Assembly: GCA_028821405.1 (NCBI GenBank)
Contig: JAPPGK010000030.1
Location: 24,411 to 88,410, forward strand
Length of the DNA: 64,000 bases
Direction: 5' to 3'
Source: Gammaproteobacteria bacterium
GTDB taxonomy: Bacteria > Pseudomonadota > Gammaproteobacteria > Pseudomonadales > Azotimanducaceae
The notes under the pieces were generated by a model, which made no database searches, was not told where the DNA came from, and was given only the letters and a program-made list of their open reading frames with translations. Both the position numbers and the translations under genes were made by a program. How positions within the stretch are numbered: position 1 is the first letter of the stretch; every line of letters starts with the position of its first letter. Of the stretch, positions 7,420 to 15,365 are shown in pieces.

Positions 7420-9210
7420 TCAGCCGGGACCTTCGCCGGGCGCGGTCAGAATCGCGCGCAGCCGACGGGACTCCTTCGCAAAGGACAAGCGCAACAGCCA
7501 ACGCATCAAGGCGTGCTTGCCGCCGAGGTCGACGCCGGCGAACACGATCTCCGGCGGAACGCGCACGCTAACCGATACGCCCAGAAACACAAAGACCTTT
7601 TCGAGCACTTCGTCGTGACTCTGCAACAGGTCTTCGGTCTGCACAACGAGCACCTGATCCCGGGGGAACGCCGCGAAAAGGTTTTGAAGTTGGACACTGT
7701 ACAAGCCGCGTGAGCGGTAGCTGTGTCGTCTTGCCGCCGACTCCGGTGCACGCGGGTCCCGACAACGCCACCGTCTCCACGGCTCCGCCAGCAGGGCGAG
7801 CCAAAGCGGTCGAGTCTCATTCCCCCGGCTTCGTTCCATGGCATAGTGCGACAGGGCGCGTTCGACGGGATCGCGCAGCATCACGATGAGCTTGAGAGTC
7901 CGGCTGTAGCGACGAAGTTCCCTCGGGATGTCGGCGAGATACATGTAGAACGGTGTCGATTCGCCGCGCAGCGCGGCGCCGGGCTTGTCGTCGATGCGAC
8001 GCGCGTAGCGCCGGTCGATCTCCGCCGCCGACCAGTCGGTCGAGTAGTCGGGCGCGTCGAAGATGTGTCCCTCCCTCGCCGCCATGGCGATGGCGGGGTG
8101 GGCGGAGAGAAAACGGGCCAGTGCCGAGGTGCCGCATTTCTGGGCGCCAACGATCATGAAATCGACGTGGCGTGTACCCTGCCTGGACCCGGCCGGTGCG
8201 ACGCTTGAACGTGCCGGCGGCGCCGTTTCCTTCCACAGCCGGTCGATGTCGAGCAAGACCTCGTGGAATCGCTTGCGCTCGGTCTCCAGCGAATGTGCCT
8301 GCACGGTGTCCGCGGCGTTGGCGTGTAGGCGCCGGCGATCCGGGGGGGTCAGCCCGGCGGCATGTCCCACGGCGCGTGCCAGCGATTCGGGGTCCGGCTC
8401 GGCAACGAGGCAATTGTGCCCGTTCCGGCAAAAGCTGCGATTGCCCACGCAGTCCAGGGTGATCACCGTGCAGCCCGCCGCCATGGCCTCGAGGGCGGGC
8501 AGGTAGAAGCCTTCCTCCGGCCGGGGAAGACAGACGGCGATCCGGGTGCGTTCGAGCAGGCTCAGGAACGCGTCCCGACCGATGAAGTCGCCCAGCGCGA
8601 GGTGGGGAATTCGCTGTTCGTCCAGCCGGCGGGATAGCGCGGCAGCCAGATCGCCACGCTTGTAGCCCACGATGGTGACGGTCTCGGCCCGCTCGCCGAA
8701 CCCGACCGATCCATTGACGTCGACTTGGGCGGGGCTGCGGTCGGTGCCGTTGGGGATGACCAATACCGGACCGTTGGCGCGGCCCGTGGCACGAATCGCG
8801 TCCGCCACCTCGTCGCTGACGCAGATGCGCACGGCGCGCTTGTCGAGGTAGCCGTGGAGTTCGGTGCCGGGATGCCCATGCCGCACGTGTTGGATCAGGT
8901 TGACGTGGGGAATCCCGATATCGTCCAAGCCGGCTTGGGCGTGGTAGCGCCAGTCCGTGCCGGCCAGGAAGAGGATGTCCCGCTCGCCGGGTTGCCAGCG
9001 GGTGGCACGTTCGCCGCAGGCGGCCGGCCAAAGCGCTGCCCGCTCTCGACCCAAGCGCTCGTCCACGGCGGCACCGTCGAACACGATCCGACGCGAATAA
9101 CCGGCAAGCCGCGACACGTGTTCGAAATAGTGGGCGTGCTTGACGTGGCCACCGGTGAGTCGCGCGTACTCGCGGTGGAACCAGACCACTCGCGGCGCGG
9201 TCACGGGCAC
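7420..9210 (-). CDS. bifunctional glycosyltransferase (GT4-like) / sulfotransferase fusion
   Basis: 596 residues in two parts. Residues 1 to about 330 look like a GT-B glycosyltransferase of the GT4 type: an N-terminal HAHYFEH region, VLVIPNGTD in mid-protein, and the donor-site motif RPEEGFYLPALEAMAAGC with its conserved EGF...E spacing. From about 350 a PAPS-dependent sulfotransferase follows, with the 5'-phosphosulfate loop VGAQKCGTSALARFL and the 3'-phosphate motif MLRDPVERALSHY. One polypeptide could thus add a sugar and sulfate the product, probably an exported polysaccharide or glycolipid. ATG 9210 overlaps the end of the upstream sulfotransferase gene by ten bases. Confidence 0.9.
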   Translation of the reverse strand: MPVTAPRVVWFHREYARLTGGHVKHAHYFEHVSRLAGYSRRIVFDGAAVDERLGRERAALWPAACGERATRWQPGERDILFLAGTDWRYHAQAGLDDIGIPHVNLIQHVRHGHPGTELHGYLDKRAVRICVSDEVADAIRATGRANGPVLVIPNGTDRSPAQVDVNGSVGFGERAETVTIVGYKRGDLAAALSRRLDEQRIPHLALGDFIGRDAFLSLLERTRIAVCLPRPEEGFYLPALEAMAAGCTVITLDCVGNRSFCRNGHNCLVAEPDPESLARAVGHAAGLTPPDRRRLHANAADTVQAHSLETERKRFHEVLLDIDRLWKETAPPARSSVAPAGSRQGTRHVDFMIVGAQKCGTSALARFLSAHPAIAMAAREGHIFDAPDYSTDWSAAEIDRRYARRIDDKPGAALRGESTPFYMYLADIPRELRRYSRTLKLIVMLRDPVERALSHYAMERSRGNETRPLWLALLAEPWRRWRCRDPRAPESAARRHSYRSRGLYSVQLQNLFAAFPRDQVLVVQTEDLLQSHDEVLEKVFVFLGVSVSVRVPPEIVFAGVDLGGKHALMRWLLRLSFAKESRRLRAILTAPGEGPG

Positions 9211-10091
9211 GGGTCCGGGGCAGGTCGGGCCGCCACTCGGTCAGGGCGCAAGAGTCGCTCGGCCGCCGTTTCGCAATCCGCCCGGCTGTAGAAGCGCATC
9301 CACGCGCCGCCCGCCTTCGTCAACGCATGGAGCAGTGCCTCGACGCCCGCTTCGCCGTAGATCGGATGGGCGTTGCGGCTTGCCAATGGCTGCGGTGTGG
9401 CATCGACATGCCCGAGTAGCCGGAACAGCACGCCGCCGCCGCTCGCGACCAGGTCTTCGTAGCGGAGGATCCGCTCGTCCGGCAGGCTGTCCCCGTATTG
9501 CGCGAAGAACCAGTTGAGGACCAGCAGTTGCCGTGCGAGTCCGTCCCCGGTGCGATCGAGCACGTTGCGCAGCTCGGCGTCGAATTGTTCCCCCGCCGGG
9601 ATGCGACCCCGGTTCACCGGCAGATCCACGGTTTGCCAGGACGCCAGCGCCGCCAGGGGATTGCGCACCAGGGCGACGCAGGCAAAGGATGCCGACAGTT
9701 GCCCGAGCAGCGCCGCGAACAGCGCGTTGTGCTTGATCAGGAGCGTGAACCGGCCGGACAGTGTCTTGGCGATGTGAATCTCGCCCTGCTCGGTCTGGCG
9801 ACGACGCAGACCACCCTCGGCGTCGTTCGCCACAACGTTGTCGTCGAGGCGGCCGGCCACGTGAAGCGAGGGGGCGCGCCGTTCTCGCTCGATGAGACCG
9901 CGGGTTCGAGCGACGAACTGCTCGATTCGGTCGCAGGCCGTCGCGGCCGTGATGGTGACGCTCTCGGTGCGTGCCATGGGTTCGGACAAGGCGACGAGGT
10001 CTGGCAACTCGCCCGCGAGCCGACAAGCAAGGGAACTGCCCGAACGCGGAATGCCCGTTAGCAGCCACGTGTCCGGCTGCCGCTTCACCAC
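9201..10091 (-). CDS. sulfotransferase family protein
   Basis: The frame stays open to 10283, but its first 60 residues are encoded by intergenic repeats and low-complexity sequence, so I place the start at one of two adjacent GTG codons (10091 or 10088), just before the first conserved strand. The protein then has about 296 residues, with a 5'-phosphosulfate loop LLTGIPRSGSSLACRL near its N-terminus and a 3'-phosphate-binding motif VALVRNPLAALASW. These are the hallmarks of PAPS-dependent sulfotransferases, apparently a different subfamily from the domain in the next gene. No Shine-Dalgarno is evident. It heads a leftward block of six genes and should act on a cytoplasmic glycan or lipid acceptor. 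Confidence 0.8.
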   Translation of the reverse strand: MVKRQPDTWLLTGIPRSGSSLACRLAGELPDLVALSEPMARTESVTITAATACDRIEQFVARTRGLIERERRAPSLHVAGRLDDNVVANDAEGGLRRRQTEQGEIHIAKTLSGRFTLLIKHNALFAALLGQLSASFACVALVRNPLAALASWQTVDLPVNRGRIPAGEQFDAELRNVLDRTGDGLARQLLVLNWFFAQYGDSLPDERILRYEDLVASGGGVLFRLLGHVDATPQPLASRNAHPIYGEAGVEALLHALTKAGGAWMRFYSRADCETAAERLLRPDRVAARPAPDPCP

Positions 10092-10190
10092 CGCGCGTGT
10101 CGCCTGGAGTCCATGAGTGGATTCTAGCGTGGCGGCGCCGGCGGCCAAGCCGACGACGACTGCGGCACCAGAACCGGTACTCGGCCGCAC

Positions 10191-10364
10191 CATCACGGCG
10201 ATGGCACCGTTGAGACCAAATTGCGTGTGTCCGAGTTTCGGAGAGTGGTTTGCCATCACGGCGATGGCACCGTTGAGACCCAAATCTGTGTGTCCGAGTC
10301 TTCCGCGGCCGCACCATCACGGCGATGGCACCGTTGAGACCAAATTGCGTGTGTCCGAGTTTCG
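10191..10364. repeat. intergenic repeat cluster 1 (TGTGTCCG family), three copies
   Basis: Copies at 10191-10241, 10254-10301 and 10315-10364. Each reads ATCACGGCGATGGCACCG, then TTGAGACC, then a CAAATTGCGTGTGTCCGAG-type segment. The array lies between the divergent sulfotransferase and MATE genes and shares its right half with the clusters near 20.4, 50.9 and 54.4 kb. Confidence 0.85.
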
Positions 10365-10448
10365 GTGGAGTTTCGGTGGAATCTCGGTGATATTGGCGTT
10401 GGGCGGTGGATCACGTCGGTCGCGTGGGGCGGCAGTTGGCGGACGACG

Positions 10449-10456
10449 TGTACAAT
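10449..10456 (+). promoter_or_regulatory. possible -10 element for the MATE gene
   Basis: TGTACAAT ends 29 bases before the ATG at 10486. The hexamer TACAAT fits a sigma-70 -10 box well, but no good -35 stands at the proper distance. Confidence 0.3.
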
Positions 10457-10485
10457 TCGCCGCCCTTGCCGGGTCGATTGAATCC

Positions 10486-11895
10486 ATGGCTCCCCAATCC
10501 GTGCTGACGGAGTTCCGTCGGCTCGGCGTGCTCGCGACGCCGATCATCGTTGCCCAACTCTCGCAGATGGGCATGGGCGTCGCGGACGCCGTGATGGCGG
10601 GGCGGGTGAGCGCCACGGACCTTGCCGGGGTGACGTTGGGCGGCAACTTCTTCTGGCCCACGATGCTCTTGATGTCCGGGATCGTGATGGCGGTGACGCC
10701 TTCGGTCTCGCAACTGAACGGCGCCGGTCGGGTCGGGGATGCCGGGGCGGTGGTCCGACAGGCGTTGTGGATCGCCCTCGGCGGCGGACTGGCGCTGACG
10801 CTGCTGCTGCGGAACGCCGAGCCCGCCTACCGACTGTTCGGCGTCGACGAACAGGCGATTCCGGTCGCCGTGGGCTACTTGTCGGCAGCAAGCCTGGGCT
10901 TGGTGCCGCTGCTCGCCTACACGTCGTTCCGCTGTCTGGCCGAGGGCATGTCGTGGACGACGCCGGCGATGTGCATCAGCCTGAGCGCTCTGCCGCTCAA
11001 GATCCTGCTCAACTGGCTGTTCATGCACGGCTCGCCGGCGCTCGGCATTCCGGCCATGGGCGGCGTGGGCTGCGGCTGGTCCACCGCCGTCGTCATGAGC
11101 TACACGTTCCTGGTGATGGTCGTCGTGGTGTCGCGGTCCCGAATGCGCGGCTCGAATCTCTTCCGGGCATTCGACTGGCCGAAATTCAGCGTCATCCGCG
11201 ACCTGTTGGTCGTTGGCGTACCCATCGGCCTTGCCCTGCTGGTCGAAGTCGGGTTCTTCTCGGTTGCCGGCCTGCTGATCGGTCGGCTCGGTGTGGAAGC
11301 GGTCGCCTCCCACCAGATTGCCTTCAACGTTGCGGGTATCGCGTTCATGGTGCCGCTGGCGCTCGGCATGGCGGCGACCATTCGGGTCGGCTTCAACATC
11401 GGCGCCGGTGACCGGGCCGCTGCACGGCTGTCCGCCTGGGTCGCAATGACGACAACGCTTGTCTGGGGAACCGGTGTCGCGGTGATCATGCTCACCGCGC
11501 GCTATCCGATCGTGGGCCTCTACACGGACAACGCGGAGGTCATCCGTGTGGCTGCGGCGCTCTTGGCCATCGGCGCCCTCTTCCAGGTCTTCGACGCCGC
11601 GCAAGCGACAACGATGGGGGCGCTCAGAGGCTACAAGTCGACCGTCGCGCCGATGGGGATCGCCGTCGTTGCCTACTGGCTGGTGGGGCTGCCCGTCGGG
11701 GCGGCCCTGTGCTTCGGCGTCGGGAGCATTCCTTCCCTGGACGGGATGTTGGCAAACGCCTTCGGCACGCCGATCGGTGTGTACGGCCTCTGGTGGGGGC
11801 TCGTGGTCGGACTCGCTGCGGCGGCCATTGCGCTGTTCGGCTGGCTGGTCAGGATTTCCCGGACCCATGCGGATGTGGGCCATCGCCGACGTTAA
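10486..11895 (+). CDS. MATE family multidrug efflux transporter (NorM type)
   Basis: 469 residues from ATG 10486 with about twelve transmembrane helices. The first helix carries the family pattern QMGMGVADAVMAGRVS, followed by LAGVTLG, and the second half repeats the fold with VEVGFFSVAGLLIGRLG and ASHQIAFNVAGIAFMVPLALG. MATE proteins of the NorM branch export cationic drugs and dyes in exchange for Na+ or H+ across the inner membrane. The frame extends upstream through the repeats, but homology begins only at this Met. It is monocistronic, divergent from the sulfotransferase block, with no local regulator gene. Confidence 0.95.
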   Translation: MAPQSVLTEFRRLGVLATPIIVAQLSQMGMGVADAVMAGRVSATDLAGVTLGGNFFWPTMLLMSGIVMAVTPSVSQLNGAGRVGDAGAVVRQALWIALGGGLALTLLLRNAEPAYRLFGVDEQAIPVAVGYLSAASLGLVPLLAYTSFRCLAEGMSWTTPAMCISLSALPLKILLNWLFMHGSPALGIPAMGGVGCGWSTAVVMSYTFLVMVVVVSRSRMRGSNLFRAFDWPKFSVIRDLLVVGVPIGLALLVEVGFFSVAGLLIGRLGVEAVASHQIAFNVAGIAFMVPLALGMAATIRVGFNIGAGDRAAARLSAWVAMTTTLVWGTGVAVIMLTARYPIVGLYTDNAEVIRVAAALLAIGALFQVFDAAQATTMGALRGYKSTVAPMGIAVVAYWLVGLPVGAALCFGVGSIPSLDGMLANAFGTPIGVYGLWWGLVVGLAAAAIALFGWLVRISRTHADVGHRRR

Positions 11896-12018
11896 AGGGG
11901 TTGCGGCACTGTCCGCCCTCGAAATCAGCGATTTCGCACACGCCGACGGGGCGATCTCGCTATCGCCGACCACCCGAAATGGCCGATCCTTGCGCCGTCC
12001 TGCCGAGAGTCGGTTTTG

Positions 12019-12027
12019 TGGTACGTT
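12019..12027 (+). promoter_or_regulatory. possible extended -10 of a near-leaderless promoter
   Basis: TGGTACGTT ends six bases before the ATG at 12034, which would put transcription start at or next to the start codon. The same spacing occurs before the gene at 13827. No -35 box is recognisable. Confidence 0.3.
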
Positions 12028-12033
12028 CCCGCC

Positions 12034-12951
12034 ATGCCTTCGACAACGCCCTCCCCGAGCGGCCGTGGCGACGCGACGCCGGCGGCCCCTTCGCATGTCC
12101 GAGCAACGCGGTCGCCGCCGCTGTCCGCGATCCATGCGCGGGCGCTGTACCGGCCGGTGGCCCCGGTCGAAGTTGACGACGACGGCTTCCCCTACAGCGA
12201 CGGGTCTCTGGTGGAGTCGCAGGATCACGAAAAGGCGCGCGCGCACCTCGTCGCCGTGGTCCGGGCGCGGTTCGCCGACCGGCCCGACGTGTACGCGGCG
12301 TCCGAACTGGGGTTCTACTTCGAACAGGGCAACCGGAAGGCGCTCGTGGTGCCCGACGCCTTCGTCGCCTTCGGCGTCGACAGCCATCCCCGACTCTCCT
12401 ACAAGCTGTGGGAGCAGTCCAAGGTGCCCGACTTCGTGCTGGAGGTCGTGTCGCGACGCACCTGGCGCAAGGACGTCTACGACAAGCCCGACCTGTATGC
12501 GGCTCTCGGCATCGCCGAGTACTGGCTGTTCGACCCGTACCGGGTCCGCAGGGACGGCGGCACGGTCCTGGAGGGGCGGCGCCTCGGCGCCCACGGCCGC
12601 TGGGAACCCGTGCCGGCCGCCGCCGGGGGCGGGCTCGTCAGCGACGTGCTGGATCTCGACATTCTCGTCGACGCCGGCGACCTCCGGCTGCGCGACCGCG
12701 CGACCGGCGAGATCATGCCGGATCTCACCGAGAGCATGGCGCTAGCCAAGCGCGCGAGGGCACGGGCGGACCGGGAAGCGGGGCGTGCCGACCCGGAAGC
12801 GGAGCGCGCCGACCGGGAAGCGGGGCGCGCCGACCGGGAAGCCAAGCGGGCCGAGGCGGCGGAGAAGCGGCTGGCCGAACTGGCGACCAGCCTACCGGGC
12901 TCGGAACACGACCACGAGCATCCCGATGCGGACAACAACCCCAGGTCGTAG
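12034..12951 (+). CDS. Uma2 family (PD-(D/E)XK) endonuclease-like protein
   Basis: 305 residues. The core (about 60-220) shows the Uma2/DUF820 pattern: an acidic strand with VVPDAFVAFGVD, then PDFVLEVVSRRTWRKD, then KPDLYAALGIAEYWLFDP, which together provide the restriction-endonuclease-like acidic and lysine residues. The C-terminal 60 residues are a charged coiled coil made of short repeats (ADREAGRADPEAERADREAG), encoded by near-identical 20-30 bp DNA units. Uma2 proteins occur in many copies per genome; their role is not settled. The start is the ATG preceded by a possible leaderless promoter. A second Uma2 gene lies at 51.5 kb with an unrelated coil. Confidence 0.85.
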   Translation: MPSTTPSPSGRGDATPAAPSHVRATRSPPLSAIHARALYRPVAPVEVDDDGFPYSDGSLVESQDHEKARAHLVAVVRARFADRPDVYAASELGFYFEQGNRKALVVPDAFVAFGVDSHPRLSYKLWEQSKVPDFVLEVVSRRTWRKDVYDKPDLYAALGIAEYWLFDPYRVRRDGGTVLEGRRLGAHGRWEPVPAAAGGGLVSDVLDLDILVDAGDLRLRDRATGEIMPDLTESMALAKRARARADREAGRADPEAERADREAGRADREAKRAEAAEKRLAELATSLPGSEHDHEHPDADNNPRS

Positions 12952-12995
12952 TTGAGAACGAAGTCGGTGCCTGCCGACGGTTACGCGTCGTGGCG

Positions 12996-13400
12996 TCAGG
13001 CTTCGCCGGTGTCACGAGCGATGGGCATGGACAACCGACCGTGCATCTCGCCACGGAATTCGGACAGTTCCCGAGAGAGCCGATGGTGGTCCTCGGCCAA
13101 CCCGTCCACCTTGTCCTCCAAGGAACCGAACCTGCTATCGACGCCATCGAACCTGCTATCGACGCCATCGAACCTCGCTTCCAGCGAACCGAAGCTCACC
13201 TCGATTCGTCCCAGCCGCCCTTCGATCTTGTCGAATCTCTCGTCGGCCCTGTCGAACCTCGCGTCGACCCTCTCGAATCGCTCGTCGACCCTCTCTTCGA
13301 TGCTGCCAAACATCCTGACGAACACCCGCCAGAGAAAAAGCCCCACAACCAGCACGGAACCCACGTACGGTGCACTCGGGATGAATGCTTCAAAACCCAT
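12996..13400 (-). CDS. membrane-anchored coiled-coil protein
   Basis: 134 residues from ATG 13400, which has a GGAG (13409-13412) eight bases upstream. An N-terminal helix (about 8-30, YVGSVLVVGLFLWRVFV) is followed by a long heptad-like repeat, with units such as ERVDERFERVDARFDRADERFD and later RFDGVDSRFDGVDSRFGSLED, then a polar tail. This resembles small bitopic proteins with RFDRVDERF-type repeats, whose function is unknown. It probably forms a parallel coiled coil on one face of the inner membrane. Its upstream region recurs at about 16.4 kb, and its tail recurs as a decayed fragment near 14.1 kb, so relatives have been copied locally. Confidence 0.75.
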   Translation of the reverse strand: MGFEAFIPSAPYVGSVLVVGLFLWRVFVRMFGSIEERVDERFERVDARFDRADERFDKIEGRLGRIEVSFGSLEARFDGVDSRFDGVDSRFGSLEDKVDGLAEDHHRLSRELSEFRGEMHGRLSMPIARDTGEA

Positions 13401-13545
13401 CACTACTACTCCTGCGTCTACTCGGTTGGTCCGGATCACCGGACATGCCTGCGGCGACCAACCGCGACGCTCGAATGCGGTTCGAACGCCCCTACCCTAC
13501 ACCCATCAGGGGCGTGGGACGATGGGCGAGCGCCGGTTCGGTTCG
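13396..13545. repeat. direct repeat, copy A (partner at 16372-16510)
   Basis: About 140 bp beginning CCATCACTACTACTCCTGCG and covering the start codon and upstream region of the coiled-coil gene. The partner begins CCATCACTACCACTCCGCG at about 16369 and continues with similar blocks (CGGTTGGT, CCGGACA.GCCTGCG, CGACGCTCGAA.GCGGTTCGAA, CTACCCTACAC.CATCA). Apart from this copy, the spacer 13401-13826 holds nothing I can recognise. Confidence 0.7.
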
Positions 13546-13811
13546 CGCCGGGGCTAGTCTCCACCGCGCTGCAGGCGGCTGACAGCGGACCATTGCCACG
13601 GACCGTGTAGGACTTCGCCGCAAACGGACGTGCGAGGTTCGACATCGACATCGAATGGGACCGGTTCGGGGTCGCGTCGCAAGGATCCTGAGTCTTCGAC
13701 GCCGCCCGGGAACGCCGACGAATCCCTTAAGGCGCCACAGGGCGACCGTCGTGCCGGGCTGGCAGTTCGGCGGGATTGTTCCCCTTCGCCCCGTGGAAGC
13801 GGCGGCACGCG

Positions 13812-13820
13812 TGGTAGAGT
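13812..13820 (+). promoter_or_regulatory. possible extended -10 of a near-leaderless promoter
   Basis: TGGTAGAGT ends six bases before ATG 13827, the same geometry as at 12034. No -35 box or Shine-Dalgarno is seen. Confidence 0.3.
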
Positions 13821-13826
13821 CGGCGC

Positions 13827-14066
13827 ATGAGTTCCTTGTCGGACGCGATAGGTCTGCTCGAGGCGGGCGATTTGCAGGCCGCCCACCGCATGGTGCAGAA
13901 CGACGACTCCCGGTACGGAGCCTGGGTGCACGGAATCGTGCACTCGCTGGAGGGCGATACCGTCACCGCGGCCTACTGGTGGGGTCGAGCCGGACGCAGA
14001 CTGCCATCGGCCAACCAGATTCCCGGCGAGGTGGCCGAATTGAAGGTTCTACTGGGACTGCTCTGA
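13827..14066 (+). CDS. small conserved protein of unknown function
   Basis: 79 residues. The pattern GDLQAAHRMVQNDDS, then AWVHGIVHSLEGD, then AAYWWGRAGR matches a small soluble family I know only as hypothetical proteins in proteobacteria: helical, with conserved HxxVQ, H and EGD...YW.RAGR positions. This pattern, not just an open frame, is why I call it a gene. It is flanked by repeats and by genes of opposite strand, so it is probably transcribed alone from a promoter abutting the ATG. Confidence 0.7.
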   Translation: MSSLSDAIGLLEAGDLQAAHRMVQNDDSRYGAWVHGIVHSLEGDTVTAAYWWGRAGRRLPSANQIPGEVAELKVLLGLL

Positions 14067-14112
14067 CCTCTTGCCCCGTGGCACCTCATCGCGCGTGTCC
14101 GGGCGGCAGATT

Positions 14113-14240
14113 TAGGTGGCGTCAGGCTTCGCCGCTGCCATGGGCACCGACCACGGACAAGCGACCGCGTGTCTCGCCACGCAAAAAACATCGCCAAGCG
14201 ACCGCATATCTCGCCACGCAAAAACAATGCTGACACCGAC
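14113..14240 (-). pseudogene. decayed copy of the coiled-coil gene tail, partly duplicated
   Basis: On the minus strand this stretch encodes FLRGETRGRLS...GSGEA, matching the last residues of the protein at 12996-13400 (FRGEMHGRLS...DTGEA). A second partial unit (FLRGEICGRL, in another frame) lies beside it. The DNA shares GGCGTCAGGCTTCGCCG and TCTCGCCACG with the intact gene. No start or membrane helix remains. The rest of the gap 14067-14469 shows nothing identifiable. Confidence 0.5.
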
Positions 14241-14469
14241 GCCGCCCGGGCCGGGAGGTACTGCGTGCCGGTGTCTGCATTACATGCCTATGCATCGCCT
14301 GACGGCCGCCGCTTGACGGGCTGCTCGCCCTTTCAGTCCTCGTATTGCTTAAGAACCTGACGACGCACAACTGCGACGCATACAGGCTTCCCGGCCACGG
14401 GTCGAAATGCAACTACATGCTGCTTGTACTCATCATTGGATTTTTTCGGTGTCGTCCAATGCTATTCGC

Positions 14470-15363
14470 CTACGTTTCTCGCTCTAGACTCCGGATGAAG
14501 TCACGAACCGGGCGGGCAACGGATTGACGGGCGAACACGCCGCAGGCATGCCCGTTCGGATGGCCGTCGATCGCGAACCCCCGCAGCCGGTCCGTCTCGT
14601 TGATGCAGCAACTTGGAATCACCGAGATGCCCTTCCCGGCCCGCACGAAGGACTTCATCACGCCCCAGCCACTGGACTCGACCCCCACGCGTGCGGCAAC
14701 CGAGAGTCGACTACACACAGCGTCCTCGAAGCGCGCACCGTAGGTCCCTGCGGCGGGCATGATCGCGGGGAACGCCCGGGCATCCCGCACACCAAGGCGT
14801 CGTCGCCCAGCCAGCGGATGTTCGTCAGATGTCGCGAACAGGAGTTCGTAGCGAAAGAGCGGCCGATAGGCGAAGTCCGTACCGCCGACACCGGGACCGA
14901 TCACGAGATCCACCCGCCCATCGGCAAGATGACGCAGCCCGTCGGATATCGGGCAATGGGTGACTCGGATGTGCACGCGGGGATGCTCGTCCCGATGACG
15001 ACTGACCATTCCGGGGAGCGCTTCCGAGGCCACCGGCGCGACCGCCACGTCGATGTGTGCCGACACGAGCTCGCGTCGTTTCTCGGCGAAGTCCTCGGCA
15101 AGGGAGTCGAGATCCGCCACCAGCGGTTGGGCGAGCTGGTAGAGGCGCCTGCCCGCCTGGGTTAGCGCAAGTCGCGGTCCTCGGCGTTCGAACAACGCCG
15201 TCTCGAGCTCGTCCTCCAGGCTTCGTACCTGGAGCGCCACCGCACGCTGCGTGACGGACAGGCGATCAGCGGCCCGGGTGATGTTCTCGAAGCCCGCCGC
15301 GGCGCAGAATGCCCGCAACTGCTTCAGGCGGTCGCGTTTGGAGCGGACCATGCCGGACGCCAT
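14470..15363 (-). CDS. LysR family transcriptional regulator
   Basis: 297 residues. The N-terminal winged helix-turn-helix shows the family signature LKQLRAFCAAAGFENITRAA, continuing through AVALQVRSLEDELETALFER, with LTQAGRRLY ending the linker helix. The C-terminal two-lobed effector domain (about 95-297) follows. It lies two bases downstream of a second LysR gene of the same layout (TGA-GC-ATG), so the pair is co-transcribed. The two are only moderately alike in the effector part, so they may respond to different ligands. No enzyme operon stands beside them whose control could be inferred. Confidence 0.93.
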   Translation of the reverse strand: MASGMVRSKRDRLKQLRAFCAAAGFENITRAADRLSVTQRAVALQVRSLEDELETALFERRGPRLALTQAGRRLYQLAQPLVADLDSLAEDFAEKRRELVSAHIDVAVAPVASEALPGMVSRHRDEHPRVHIRVTHCPISDGLRHLADGRVDLVIGPGVGGTDFAYRPLFRYELLFATSDEHPLAGRRRLGVRDARAFPAIMPAAGTYGARFEDAVCSRLSVAARVGVESSGWGVMKSFVRAGKGISVIPSCCINETDRLRGFAIDGHPNGHACGVFARQSVARPVRDFIRSLERET

Positions 15364-15365
15364 GC

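Noticed and set aside
10411..12594. 727-residue minus-strand frame across the MATE and Uma2 genes
   Set aside because: Spans two real plus-strand genes and reads as charged low-complexity sequence.
13554..13943. 129-residue minus-strand frame over the start of the small conserved gene
   Set aside because: No recognisable pattern; overlaps the plus-strand gene with the conserved family motif.
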